From Gottfriedia solisilvae (GTDB taxonomy: Bacteria; Bacillota; Bacilli; Bacillales; Bacillaceae_G): a stretch of 64,000 nt of DNA. The position numbers and the translations under genes were made by a program. Numbering within the stretch: position 1 is the first letter of the stretch; every line of letters begins with the position of its first letter. The notes beneath the pieces were generated by a model that did no database searches, was not told the origin of the DNA, and was given only the letters and a program-made list of their open reading frames with translations. The DNA lies in the NCBI RefSeq assembly GCF_002128405.1, contig NZ_NETJ01000002.1, positions 434,001 through 498,000 on the forward strand, in the 5' to 3' direction. Of the stretch, positions 18,887 to 27,537 are shown in pieces.

Positions 18887-19127
18887 GTTTGTTCTGTTTT
18901 AATATCCATTGTTGCTATTTAAGTATGCGTTAGTTGATGACAACTCTAGAAGATACCTCACATAAAAGGTGAAGAAAGTAGAAATGAGCTGAGAAAATGC
19001 CTATTTACGAGCAAAAAACCACTCTTCTACTTCTTAAGTCTGATATAAAACCATTCCTCAGGCCATTATTCATACGCAAAAACTTGTATAAGATAGGAGT
19101 ATAAGTTGAAAGGAGGCGAACGAGGGA

Positions 19128-19457
19128 ATGAAAAAATTTTTAATGTTTATCCTCGTACTAATATTAATTAGTGTTGCTTTAGCGAATTTAGGTGGATTAA
19201 TTGCATTAGGACTTGGGTTACTGATTACGTATTACAGTTTTAAAAAGTTTATGAAAACAGATTCAATCTTTATGAAAATAGTTTGGGCGATTATTGGTTT
19301 AATCGGATTATCGATCGCAATTAGTGGTCTTCCTTCATTAATAGGAGTAGCAGCAGCTGTTTTGCTTTATTACCTATATAAAGATTATAAAAACCAAAAA
19401 AGCTTAAAAGATGATGAATACAAAATTTATGATGAAAATTTCAAACCATTAAACTAA
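19128..19457 (+). CDS. Membrane protein upstream of PspA (LiaI-like position)
   Basis: A 109-residue protein with about four short hydrophobic segments (3-18, 20-36, 49-66, 69-86) and a charged cytoplasmic tail. It is followed 14 bp later by a PspA-family gene, as membrane partner proteins such as LiaI precede LiaH. Family not certain from sequence alone. The start follows AAAGGAGG. Confidence 0.7.
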   Translation: MKKFLMFILVLILISVALANLGGLIALGLGLLITYYSFKKFMKTDSIFMKIVWAIIGLIGLSIAISGLPSLIGVAAAVLLYYLYKDYKNQKSLKDDEYKIYDENFKPLN

Positions 19458-19471
19458 GAGGAGTGTTGAAA

Positions 19472-20113
19472 ATGAAAAACTTATTTACTCGTATTAAAGA
19501 CCAAATATCTGCAGACTTACACGGAATTTTAGATGAAAAGGAACATAAAAATCCAATTTCTCAATTAAATTATTTCATCAAACAATCAGAAAATGAATTA
19601 AGTAAAGTAAGAGGTTTACTAGAAAGACATTATTCATTACGTACGAAGTTCCAAGTAGAACGTGAAGGCGCGCTTCAAATGGTAACAAAGCGTGAAGAAC
19701 AATTACAAGTAGCAACTGAAGCTGGTGTTGAAGATCTAACGAAGCGTGCGAATGAGGACCTTGCTTTTTATAAAGAGCAGGCAGATAAATTTGCTGCACT
19801 AATCTCAAAAACAGAAGAAGAAATTAACTTTATGCATGAGCAAGTTGATCAAATTGAAAAAAAGTTAAAAGAGCTTCATACAAAAAAGTTTGATTTAATG
19901 TCACGTCAAAATATGGCACATGCAACAAAGAAAATCAATGAAACTCATCATTTACTAAACAGTAAAATGCCTTCAATTGATTTCAATTATTTTGAAAAGC
20001 AAATTCGTGATTTAGAACTTCGAGTTCGTTCAGAATTTGACCTTCAAACATTTGATTATAAAATTGAACAATTAAAAAAAGATTTAAAAAGTACCTTTAA
20101 ACAGGAAGCTTAA
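19472..20113 (+). CDS. PspA/IM30-family protein (LiaH-like)
   Basis: A 213-residue, almost fully helical coiled-coil protein (NLFTRIKDQISADLHG, then long heptad-rich helices to about 210). PspA/LiaH proteins form large rings on the cytoplasmic face and protect stressed membranes. Probably co-transcribed with the upstream membrane protein. The ATG at 19472 follows GAGGAG; the in-frame GTG at 19463 overlaps it. Confidence 0.9.
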   Translation: MKNLFTRIKDQISADLHGILDEKEHKNPISQLNYFIKQSENELSKVRGLLERHYSLRTKFQVEREGALQMVTKREEQLQVATEAGVEDLTKRANEDLAFYKEQADKFAALISKTEEEINFMHEQVDQIEKKLKELHTKKFDLMSRQNMAHATKKINETHHLLNSKMPSIDFNYFEKQIRDLELRVRSEFDLQTFDYKIEQLKKDLKSTFKQEA

Positions 20114-20128
20114 TAGCATATTTAAAAG

Positions 20129-20158
20129 AGAAGAGATGTAAATCTCTTCTTTTTTTTG
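20129..20158 (+). terminator. Terminator of the PspA operon
   Basis: AGAAGAGAT pairs with ATCTCTTCT, loop GTAA, T-run of eight. Confidence 0.9.
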
Positions 20159-20266
20159 CTTCTATTTACATACAATGCTGTATTATTTCAGTTTGTAAGA
20201 ATCATTGAATAGTTAATTACAAACAGGGGAAAATAACTCTATCTTAGAATGTGAGGAATGATCTTA

Positions 20267-20629
20267 ATGGAACAGACACTTTATGAAAAATTTGGTAAAG
20301 AGGAATCTATTTCGAAAGTAGTAGATTATTTTTACTCTGAATTAGTACTCAAAGACGAAACTGTAAATCATTTTTTTGAGCATACAGATATGGAAAAACA
20401 AAGAAAACATCAAGCAAAATTTTTAAGTTTTGCACTAGGTGGACCTAATCAATATTCAGGGAAATCTATGGCCAAGGCACATGAGGGTATGAACCTCCAA
20501 CCAGAGCATTTTAATGCAATCGCAAATCATTTACATGCTGCATTAGCGCATTTTGGAGTAAGCGAAAGCGATATCGATCAGGCTTTAACGAAAGTTGCCT
20601 CATTGAAAGACGACATCTTATATAAATAA
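20267..20629 (+). CDS. Group I truncated hemoglobin
   Basis: A 120-residue 2/2 globin. TLYEKFGKEESISKVVDYFYSEL contains the B-helix aromatic pair near the heme, FLSFALGGPNQYSGKSM the EF region and AKAHEGMNLQPEHF the proximal His. Such proteins bind oxygen or detoxify nitric oxide. ATG at 20267 is favoured over 20258, which is only 2 bp from GAGG. Confidence 0.9.
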   Translation: MEQTLYEKFGKEESISKVVDYFYSELVLKDETVNHFFEHTDMEKQRKHQAKFLSFALGGPNQYSGKSMAKAHEGMNLQPEHFNAIANHLHAALAHFGVSESDIDQALTKVASLKDDILYK

Positions 20630-20646
20630 TCATTCGAGAGAAAAAG

Positions 20647-20673
20647 AAATCACTTTTTATAAGTGATTTTTTT
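20647..20673 (+). terminator. Terminator of the hemoglobin gene
   Basis: AAATCACTT pairs with AAGTGATTT, followed by T-run. Confidence 0.85.
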
Positions 20674-20982
20674 ATTAGTTCTATAAAGTCATAGAAATGT
20701 CAATTCTCTAGAGGAATGGAAAATATTTAAAGTGATAAAATAAAATAAATGGTTTTTTCATGGAATAATATCCTTATTAAGTCAATATAATTTACATGTT
20801 GTGTGCTCTAATGTCTTTCTAATAAAAATTTTCATCCTAGTATCAGAAGATAGAGGTACTTTGACAGAAAGAGCGAATGTATTAATGGAACAAGGATTTC
20901 ATTTGACTTGAGGTAGAATATTACTTTACTGTCTATGAAAATTCTTTGTAAAAATTAAACACCAAACAATATGAGAAAATAA
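20674..20982 (+). other. Intergenic region with a coding-like fragment
   Basis: A short open frame ending at TGA 20909-20911 reads LVSEDRGTLTERANVLMEQ near its end but has no credible start or ribosome-binding site. It may be a gene remnant. Nothing else seen. Confidence 0.3.
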
Positions 20983-21003
20983 ATGAACGAAAGTAGGGAT
21001 AAA

Positions 21004-21639
21004 GTGAGAATTAAAGGTAATATCGTAAAAAAACATGAAGTTGTACATTGCATGGTTTCAACAGAGGCACAATTTGCGTGGGAACTACTAAAGAAAACAA
21101 ACTATCGTTGTATCCCAGTACTAAGTGAAGACGATAAGCAATATGTAGGTAACTTATACAGAGTAGATTTAGCAGAGTATTTAGTAGAAAATGACTCACT
21201 ACAAGGAAAAACCGTAAATGATTTTGTGCGTAAAGAATGTGATCCGATTTCTGAGGATTCACCTTTCTTTAAAGTATTCTTTACGATTAAAAGATTTCCA
21301 TATTTAGCAGTAGTAAATGATTTGAACGAGTTTGTTGGAATCTTAACACACAAAACAGTATTTGAACTGTTAGAGGAAGCTTGGGGTCTAAAAGATGGCG
21401 GTTACTCATTAACTGTTAGTACGATGGAGCATGTTGGTGCGTTATCTAGATTAGCAAATATCGTTAACAAATATGCAAATGTAAAAAGCTGTATTACTTT
21501 AGATAGTGATTCAGTTTATAGAAGAATTTTAATTACAATCCCTCCAACAATTAGTGAAGAACACTATAAAAAGTTAAAAGAAGCAATCTTGAAAAAAGAA
21601 TTTCATATTATTCATGAGGAAGTATCCGTTAAAAGTTAA
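21004..21639 (+). CDS. cbpA: CBS-pair protein, CbpA-like (cyclic-di-AMP binding)
   Basis: About 211 residues: two CBS motifs (HCMVSTEAQFAWELLKKT, IPVLSEDDKQYVGNLYR and PYLAVVNDLNEFVGILTHK) followed by an ACT-like C-terminal domain (LTVSTMEHVGALSRLANIV). This layout matches the cyclic-di-AMP-binding protein CbpA of Firmicutes. GTG at 21004 has TAGGGA just upstream; an ATG at 20983 lacks a site but gives only seven more residues. Confidence 0.7.
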   Translation: MRIKGNIVKKHEVVHCMVSTEAQFAWELLKKTNYRCIPVLSEDDKQYVGNLYRVDLAEYLVENDSLQGKTVNDFVRKECDPISEDSPFFKVFFTIKRFPYLAVVNDLNEFVGILTHKTVFELLEEAWGLKDGGYSLTVSTMEHVGALSRLANIVNKYANVKSCITLDSDSVYRRILITIPPTISEEHYKKLKEAILKKEFHIIHEEVSVKS

Positions 21640-21730
21640 GAAATATGATAGTATGAAGCAGGGTATTTATTACTGTTTCTAGATTAAAATGTTTTTTAAT
21701 GATTTTAATATTCTAGTAAAGATTTAATTT

Positions 21731-21768
21731 ACCACTAATGCTAATTTATAGTTGCATTAGTGGTTTTT
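21731..21768 (+). terminator. Terminator of the CBS-protein gene
   Basis: ACCACTAATGC pairs perfectly with GCATTAGTGGT, followed by TTTT. Confidence 0.85.
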
Positions 21769-21947
21769 ATTATGCCTTTAGAAGCTAAATCTTATCTAAC
21801 GAAAACGGGATATTTAAGAAATATATTTTTTAGATTGTGAAGGATTACACTTAAACTAAATGGCAGTATAGTTTAAGTGAAAAGATTCACAAATAGGTGC
21901 ATGTTTTAATAGTGCAAAACCTAAATTCATCCGCTTTAGGTCATATT

Positions 21948-22127
21948 TTAAAAGAATTTACTATAATGCTCATGACGTTGTTTTCCACTTAGTTCGGCAT
22001 AAATACGTGTTGTTTCACTTTTTTCATGACCTAATAAACTTTGGATTACTTCAAGAGGAGCACCATTATCCATTAAATGAGTTGCATAACTGTGTCTTAG
22101 TTGATGTGGTGAAAAGTGTCCCGCCAT
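21948..22127 (-). pseudogene. Tyrosine recombinase, C-terminal fragment
   Basis: 59 residues beginning [18 protein letters not shown]. It keeps HxLRH (catalytic His and Arg II), [10 protein letters not shown] (His III) and the RIYAELS nucleophile Tyr, then a natural-looking C-terminus. The N-terminal DNA-binding domain and first catalytic Arg are absent and no ribosome-binding site precedes the ATG. It lies on the strand opposite to the cassette array and 4.6 kb to its left, the relative orientation of an integron integrase. It may equally be a phage or XerD-like relic. Confidence 0.85.
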
Positions 22128-22164
22128 TATAAAAAATGATTTAGGTTAACACAATCAAATAATC

Positions 22165-22184
22165 AATTCTTGAGAGGAATAGTT
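22165..22184 (+). repeat. Degenerate arm-A-like palindrome beside the recombinase fragment
   Basis: AATTCTTGAGAGGAATAGTT matches 13 of 20 positions of the array core variant AACTAACGAGAGCGTTAGTT, including the GAGAG spacer and TAGTT end. It is followed by CAACAAC and a strong hairpin, as several array cores are. Confidence 0.45.
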
Positions 22185-22192
22185 CAACAACA

Positions 22193-22227
22193 AGCAGAGG
22201 CTTATCCTAATATGATAAGCCTCTGCT
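22193..22227. terminator. Strong hairpin next to the degenerate core
   Basis: AGCAGAGGCTTATC pairs perfectly (14 bp) with GATAAGCCTCTGCT, loop CTAATAT. Possibly a bidirectional terminator. Confidence 0.7.
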
Positions 22228-22628
22228 TTGCTATCCTTGAAAAATAGCTACAAATTTTTTATCAAGATTAGCAAATTTGTGTAACTGATAAATTACTAAA
22301 ATTGTAAGTAAAATTAGTGATTTAAGTTACACTTTTTTATTGTTTAAAAAATGGAGAGTTCTTTGTTACTCTTATTTGGTTTTTCAAAAATGTATAATGA
22401 CACAAATTTTATAATGTAAAAGAGAGGATAGATGATCAGGATTAGATGCCTCTATTCATTTATCCTTTCTTGTACAACAAATGACCTCATCTACTACAAC
22501 AACGATGTTGCTTGTGTTCAACTAATGCCACCTGTTAGTTTAAATATATTGGTTCTCAATTGTCTGCTATTTTAGACGAAAGCTACCTTTTAATATACGG
22601 ATACACTATCCTAAAAATGAAATGTCAC
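22228..22628. other. Gene-free region containing a second core-like palindrome
   Basis: AT-rich, no credible gene. At 22520-22540 AACTAAT and GTTAGTT flank a 7-bp centre (GCCACCT); read on the minus strand the centre contains TGGC, as in the array. Imperfect hairpins lie at about 22420-22468. Confidence 0.4.
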
Positions 22629-23198
22629 TCAACTTCTGCCCATTAATCTCCCCATAACTCCCTCACTAGAAAGCTCCGTTATTAGCACCATCAAGCTTTC
22701 GATTGATGGTGCTTTTTCTTGGTTGAACCAGTAGCTTAAGATTCCTATCATAGCTGATAAAGCATATTCCAGTGTGTAGTCTAGTTCAAAGCCGTCTTTC
22801 GCTCCTTTTGAAACTAGAATTTCTTTTATTATCGGCTTCATGCTGCCTTTGACTTTGCCTTGAAATGCTGGATCTCCGTGATCTCCAAGTAGTACCACTA
22901 GGTATTTGCTGTGGTGTGAATACATGCTAACAAGTGCTTCAAACGGGAATGGATCACCTGGAGAAGATAGTTGCTGCATAGGCAACTCTTGTAGCCTGGA
23001 AATCAATGTGTTTTCTATTTGCTCAAGGACATCATAAACATCTGTAAAGTACTCATAAAATGTAGATCGATTATATCCAGCTCTCGTTGTAATTTCCTTT
23101 ATTGTTATTTTCTCTATTCGCTTAGTGCAATAAAGTTCCCAGAAGGCATCTATTATATTTTGTTTTGTTTGTGCGGTTATCGTTGGCTTCTTTTTCAT
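22629..23198 (-). CDS. TetR-family transcriptional regulator
   Basis: A 189-residue repressor. The N-terminal helix-turn-helix (ITIKEITTRAGYNRSTFYEYF, about 24-44) is typical; the rest is a helical ligand domain. It is divergent from an ABC exporter, which it probably represses along with itself. Dyads lie in the shared promoter region. The ATG at 23198 follows GGGAGGA. Confidence 0.88.
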   Translation of the reverse strand: MKKKPTITAQTKQNIIDAFWELYCTKRIEKITIKEITTRAGYNRSTFYEYFTDVYDVLEQIENTLISRLQELPMQQLSSPGDPFPFEALVSMYSHHSKYLVVLLGDHGDPAFQGKVKGSMKPIIKEILVSKGAKDGFELDYTLEYALSAMIGILSYWFNQEKAPSIESLMVLITELSSEGVMGRLMGRS

Positions 23199-23226
23199 CG
23201 TTCTTCCTCCCACGGTGTCTCAAAAT

Positions 23227-23302
23227 CCGACAATCGATGAAAAATGTCGGTTGATATAGACATTAGTACATAATACACTTAAATTATACGACACGTTGTC
23301 GG
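23227..23302. promoter_or_regulatory. Candidate TetR operators in the divergent promoter region
   Basis: Two dyads share CCGACA/TGTCGG half-sites: 23227-23250 (CCGACA, 12 bp, TGTCGG) and 23289-23302 (CGACACGTTGTCGG). Both lie between the divergent TetR and ABC genes. Confidence 0.55.
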
Positions 23303-23335
23303 ATAAATAAAGAAGGAATGGCGTGGTGAAATTAA

Positions 23336-24241
23336 ATGACAGTAATAAACATCCAACATCTTACAAAAGATTACGGAAACAATAAGGGTATTTTTGATAT
23401 TTCATTTGGAATTGAAGAAGGTGAGGTATTTGGCTTTCTAGGTCCTAACGGTGCGGGAAAAACAACGACAATTCGCCATTTACTAGGATTTATTAAACCA
23501 CAAAGCGGGAAGTCTACGATATTAAATTTAGATTGCTGGAATCAGTCCAAAGAAATTCAAAAGCATCTCGGTTATTTACCTGCAGAGATTGCTTTTCCAG
23601 AAAACATGACTGGTACAGAGCTCATTTCGCATGCTGCTAATATGCGTGGCCTCCGGGATATGACAAAAGCTCAACAGCTTATAGAGATGTTTGAATTAGA
23701 TCCATCAGCACGAATAAAACGAATGTCTAAGGGAATGAAACAAAAGGTAGGGATTGTTTGTGCTTTTATGCATGATCCACATGTTCTCATTCTTGACGAA
23801 CCCACAACTGGACTCGATCCTCTTATGCAATCGGTATTTGTTAAGCTAATTCACAAGGAAAAACAAAAAGGGAAATGTATCCTTATGTCTTCTCATCTAT
23901 TTGAGGAAATTGAGGGGACCTGCGATAGTCTTGCCATGATAAAGCATGGTAGATTAATTTCAGTTATGAATGAACAGGATTTTAAGCAATTTGATAAGAC
24001 AACATTTAAAATAAAGTTTCAAAAACTACATGATTTTCAATCTATTCAAGAAGAAGGGTTTATTATTAGCGAGATTCAAAAAGACAGTTTGCAGGTCATG
24101 GTGGAAATAGAAGACAATCAAATTAACGAACTAATACGCTCTCTTTCTAAAAGAGATGTAACATCGTTTCATGAAATGAAGAACTCTCTAGAAGAGTATT
24201 TTATGAATTTTTATAAAGGAGAGAAGCATGACCATGTTTAA
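23336..24241 (+). CDS. ABC transporter ATP-binding protein
   Basis: A 301-residue ATPase of the drug-exporter class. Walker A GPNGAGKTTT, signature MSKGMKQK (LSGG position), Walker B LILDEPTTGLDP and the H-loop SSHLFEE are present. It works with the overlapping permease. The first protein of a likely TetR-controlled exporter. Confidence 0.92.
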   Translation: MTVINIQHLTKDYGNNKGIFDISFGIEEGEVFGFLGPNGAGKTTTIRHLLGFIKPQSGKSTILNLDCWNQSKEIQKHLGYLPAEIAFPENMTGTELISHAANMRGLRDMTKAQQLIEMFELDPSARIKRMSKGMKQKVGIVCAFMHDPHVLILDEPTTGLDPLMQSVFVKLIHKEKQKGKCILMSSHLFEEIEGTCDSLAMIKHGRLISVMNEQDFKQFDKTTFKIKFQKLHDFQSIQEEGFIISEIQKDSLQVMVEIEDNQINELIRSLSKRDVTSFHEMKNSLEEYFMNFYKGEKHDHV

Positions 24242-25016
24242 AAAGTCTTTATTTATTCACTTAGTTAAATCAAATATAAAAATATTTACTATCATTGCAG
24301 GAGTATTATCCCTGTTAATCGGGATTGTGATGAGTGTATTCACTCCGGAAACCATGCATGAAATTGCACAAGCTAGCATCGATGCTCCTGTTAATCCTTT
24401 AGGTGATATAACAACCTTAATTGCTTTTATAGCGAATCAATATTTTGGGAATTTTGCCCTCATCTTTGCCATGATATATTCTGTTATTATTGGAAATAAG
24501 CTAATAGCCGATCAAGTAGATAAAGGTAGCATGGCCTTTCATCTGTCATCTCCTATCACAAGAACTCAATACACTTTTACAAGCATCATATTTTCTATTT
24601 CTACACTAGTGGTAATGTTTGGACTAATATTTGTTGTAGGATACGGTGTGTCAGAGTTAGTCCAGCCTGATGAGTTACCATTAGAGAAATTCTTCATTCT
24701 AACATTAGGGTCTTTGATATTGAATTTAGCAATTCACAGTATTATTTTTTTTGCATCTTGTTTATTCAACCGTTCAAGCCATTCCCTTGCCCTTGGTGCA
24801 GGATTAACGGTGTTTTTCTTTGCTACGAATATGCTTTCTGGTATGAATGAGAGTCTGGAAATCCTTAAAAATGTTACTATTATCACTCTCTACGATACTA
24901 ATGCCATCATTCAAGGTGGAAGCTACGGTGCTCAATTAATCATACTTGTTGGGTTAGCACTTGTCCTATATTTAATTGGGATACTCGTCTTTAAACGAAA
25001 AGATCTACCATTGTAA
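24228..25016 (+). CDS. ABC transporter permease (ABC-2 type)
   Basis: A 262-residue membrane protein with six predicted segments and a long first loop. It starts within the end of the ATPase gene (14-bp overlap), after AAGGAGAG, implying coupled translation. Together they would form a multidrug or peptide exporter. Confidence 0.88.
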   Translation: MTMFKKSLFIHLVKSNIKIFTIIAGVLSLLIGIVMSVFTPETMHEIAQASIDAPVNPLGDITTLIAFIANQYFGNFALIFAMIYSVIIGNKLIADQVDKGSMAFHLSSPITRTQYTFTSIIFSISTLVVMFGLIFVVGYGVSELVQPDELPLEKFFILTLGSLILNLAIHSIIFFASCLFNRSSHSLALGAGLTVFFFATNMLSGMNESLEILKNVTIITLYDTNAIIQGGSYGAQLIILVGLALVLYLIGILVFKRKDLPL

Positions 25017-25398
25017 ATAACCTTTTAACCTTTGAAAAATATAGGGATTAAGAATTCTTTTGGCACTTAGGTGCCGAGCTAACTCGAAAATTTAAAACGC
25101 ACAAAAAACCTTATCATACACCTAACAAATTAGCTTTTTGTCCTGCTGCAAAACTAGTACTTGTAAATAATTAAAGAATACAGATAAAGACAGTCAACTT
25201 TATGTTTGAAAAGATATTAGAAATGTTAAGATCAAATGGCTGAACAAAGATTAGGTGGGAATTCTTTTCTAATTATGTATAAATAATAATATAAATATAA
25301 ATAAAAAAAACATTACTTTAATAAGTGAGTGCTTTTTTTAGAAATAATTAAATAATCAAAACAAATATTAGAGCCGAGAATAGTAAGAGGTGGTTAAA
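25017..25398 (+). other. Intergenic region
   Basis: No gene. An imperfect hairpin with A- and T-runs at about 25302-25340 may be a terminator, and TTGGCACTTAGGTGCCGA (about 25059-25077) is a small hairpin. Confidence 0.45.
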
Positions 25399-26253
25399 AT
25401 GATTATTAAAAGTCTTGAGCACATAAATTTGCAAGAATTTACAACTTGCTTTAATGACGCTTTCTCTGATTATATAATTCCGTTTAAAGTATCTCCGCAT
25501 TATTTAGCTGAAAGATTTACAGGTGCAGGGATTCATTATAATTTATCATTTGGTGTATTTAGTCAAGATAAGCAGGTAGCCTTCATTATGCACGGAATTG
25601 AAGAACACAATGGTGAAAAAATAGCTTTCGATATTGGTACAGGAGTTATTCCCCCATATAGAGGTAAGCGTCTTGTAGCACAAATCTACAATTATGCTAT
25701 TCCTATCCTGAAACAACATAATGTTCAAAAATGCTTATTAGAAGTTATCCAGACGAATGAAAAAGCTATTAAGGTTTATAACAATTTAGGGTTTCAGATA
25801 AAGCGAGAACTTTCCTGTTTCAAAGGTAGTATTCGGATTGATCCCCCCCCCTCCACTACTCCTAAACATATATGTATAGCCACTGTTAGTCCAAACAAAT
25901 TTGATTGGAGCATAGCGCATGCTTTTTGGAACTTTGAACCCTCTTGGGAACAATCTGTTCAGGCTATATTACGTAATCCACACTTATATGATGTGATTAC
26001 GATAAGTGAACAAAATACTATATATGGATATGCTGTAATCGATTCTAAACAAGGGAGGATCCTCCAATTTGGTGTCCTTAAGGAAAAAAGAAACCAAGGC
26101 TTTGGTCACTCTTTATTTCAATGGATTGGGAAAAGACATTCAATAATCTCGATCAACAATGTAGACAAGTACGATATAGAGTCTATACGTTTCCTAAAAA
26201 AGATAGGTCTCAACATACACATCGAACAATATGAAATGGAGAAAACTTTATAA
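25399..26253 (+). CDS. GNAT-family acetyltransferase with two GNAT-like halves
   Basis: A 284-residue protein. The first half has the acetyl-CoA motif GVIPPYRGKRLVAQIYNY and NEKAIKVYNNLGF; the second half repeats the pattern more weakly (GVLKEKRNQGFGHSLFQWI). A run of nine C at 25843-25851 lies within the gene between the two halves, so slippage would switch off the second domain. The ATG at 25399 follows AAGAGGTGG. Confidence 0.82.
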   Translation: MIIKSLEHINLQEFTTCFNDAFSDYIIPFKVSPHYLAERFTGAGIHYNLSFGVFSQDKQVAFIMHGIEEHNGEKIAFDIGTGVIPPYRGKRLVAQIYNYAIPILKQHNVQKCLLEVIQTNEKAIKVYNNLGFQIKRELSCFKGSIRIDPPPSTTPKHICIATVSPNKFDWSIAHAFWNFEPSWEQSVQAILRNPHLYDVITISEQNTIYGYAVIDSKQGRILQFGVLKEKRNQGFGHSLFQWIGKRHSIISINNVDKYDIESIRFLKKIGLNIHIEQYEMEKTL

Positions 26254-26329
26254 AGATAAAAAAAGCAGTTAGTAAAAAACAGTTTATGGCATGTAATACA
26301 ATTTTCTCCCAAAGTAAATCTGATGATGT

Positions 26330-26698
26330 CTTGGAGATGAGTTACTTGAAACAACACCTTGTTTTATTATTACTGAAGAGCTAAAGAACTAAAGAACTAA
26401 AGAACTAAAGAACACAATACTACAGAGCAAACTGAATGGATTTGAAATGAAGGATGTAGAAGTATCAATTTCAGAAGAATTTAGTGACTGGCACCCTGAT
26501 TTAGTACTTCCAAATTTCTATCGTTTAGTACCAAAAGGGAAAGTAACACTCGAAGGAAATCTATATTCTACTTGGACAGGTGACGATTTTTCAGTTTCCT
26601 AAACGCAATATTTAGTTGTATCACCTAATGCTCTAAAAGTTCTTAAAAATCATAAAATAAACAACTGCGATATTGCTGAATTAACAAAGACAATATAA
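26330..26698 (+). pseudogene. Decayed cassette gene with octamer expansion
   Basis: One frame runs from 26330 to the stop at 26696-26698, which overlaps the first core. It reads ETTPCFIITEELKN, then MKDVEVSISEEFSDWHPD, then YLVVSPNALKVLKN. Two internal TAA stops break it: 26390 (inside four tandem copies of CTAAAGAA, 26381-26412) and 26600. With one octamer copy the first stop vanishes and the frame is kept. The style recalls DUF1629/Imm11-type immunity proteins, but this is a weak guess. Confidence 0.6.
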
Positions 26699-26775
26699 CT
26701 AACTGGCGCGTTAGTTGAAGATCACCGAAGGCTGTTTTGCAGCCTTTTTATATTGCTATTTGGCAGATTAGTCCA
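26697..26775 (+). repeat. Cassette junction J1 (A-hairpin-B)
   Basis: Arm A 26697-26716 is the consensus. Hairpin GGCTG/CAGCC at 26730-26744 with T-run. Arm B at 26755-26775 (CTATTTGGCAGATTAGTCC). Confidence 0.9.
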
Positions 26776-26879
26776 ATTTAACTTTTTAAAGTGAGATACA
26801 ACATTCCCCCAAATTACGCAAGGCATATGAAGTGTATAATTAACTAAAGGTTTACTAAATTATTGGAGGGGAATAAGTA

Positions 26880-27059
26880 TTGGAAATGATTTTAAAAATA
26901 AGTTATTTATCAATTGGAATAGGTCCTCTTATTTACTACTTTTTTAAGGGGAAAAATAAAAAAACAAATTCAAAACCTAATCGGAAAATGCAAATTTTAT
27001 TGTGTTCAATTAGTTTTCTTATCATATTACTAACTATTTATGGTACGTTTTCTAACTAA
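26880..27059 (+). CDS. Small membrane protein (59 aa), cassette gene
   Basis: TTG start after TTGGAGGGG. Two hydrophobic segments (about 3-22 and 38-55) flank a basic loop KGKNKKTNSKPNRK. Function unknown. It ends 13 bp before junction J2. Confidence 0.7.
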   Translation: MEMILKISYLSIGIGPLIYYFFKGKNKKTNSKPNRKMQILLCSISFLIILLTIYGTFSN

Positions 27060-27064
27060 ATAGT

Positions 27065-27100
27065 ACATATGCAACTAACGAGAGCTTTAGTTGCATATGT
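27065..27100 (+). repeat. Cassette junction J2 (A only, GAGAGC variant)
   Basis: Core 27073-27092 is AACTAACGAGAGCTTTAGTT. The palindrome extends outward (ACATATGC/GCATATGT), giving a 36-bp hairpin. No arm B. Confidence 0.85.
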
Positions 27101-27135
27101 TTTAAGGAAGAAAGTCGTCCTTAGGTGGTGTGGAT

Positions 27136-27387
27136 ATGTCTTTAAAACGTGAAGGCATAGTGAAATGGTTTAAAGAGGAAAAAGGATATGGTCGAATAAT
27201 GCTTGATGGAAAAGATGGTATTCATGTCTTTGTTCATTTTAGTTCTATAATGCCAGACCTTATTCGTTTTCCTGATGGATATCGATTTCTTAAACAAGGT
27301 CAAAGGGTATTATTTGATTTAATTGAAATACCGACCTCAACAGACCAGTCTTTAGTTGCAGGAAATGTTGTAATTATTAGTGATTAA
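27136..27387 (+). CDS. Cold-shock-domain-like protein
   Basis: 83 residues. REGIVKWFKEEKGYGRI and HVFVHFSSI match the two RNP-like nucleic-acid-binding motifs of the cold-shock domain; VLFDLIEIP and AGNVVII complete the barrel. Longer than classical CspA (about 66 residues) by an insertion after the second motif. ATG at 27136 follows AGGTGGTG. Confidence 0.8.
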   Translation: MSLKREGIVKWFKEEKGYGRIMLDGKDGIHVFVHFSSIMPDLIRFPDGYRFLKQGQRVLFDLIEIPTSTDQSLVAGNVVIISD

Positions 27388-27537
27388 AAGGATTTCTTAT
27401 TCAAAATAACGCTCAGCTTTAGTTTAATAATACAATTTCTTTATAAGAGCTGATGATCGATTAGCTCTTATTTAAGTATTTAGGAAGTATAGTTGAATAC
27501 AAAATTGAATTGTTACATAAAGAGAGGGGCAATCAAA

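Noticed and set aside
21948-22127. Functional integron integrase
   Set aside because: Only about 59 C-terminal residues remain and no start signal exists; it cannot bind or cut DNA alone.
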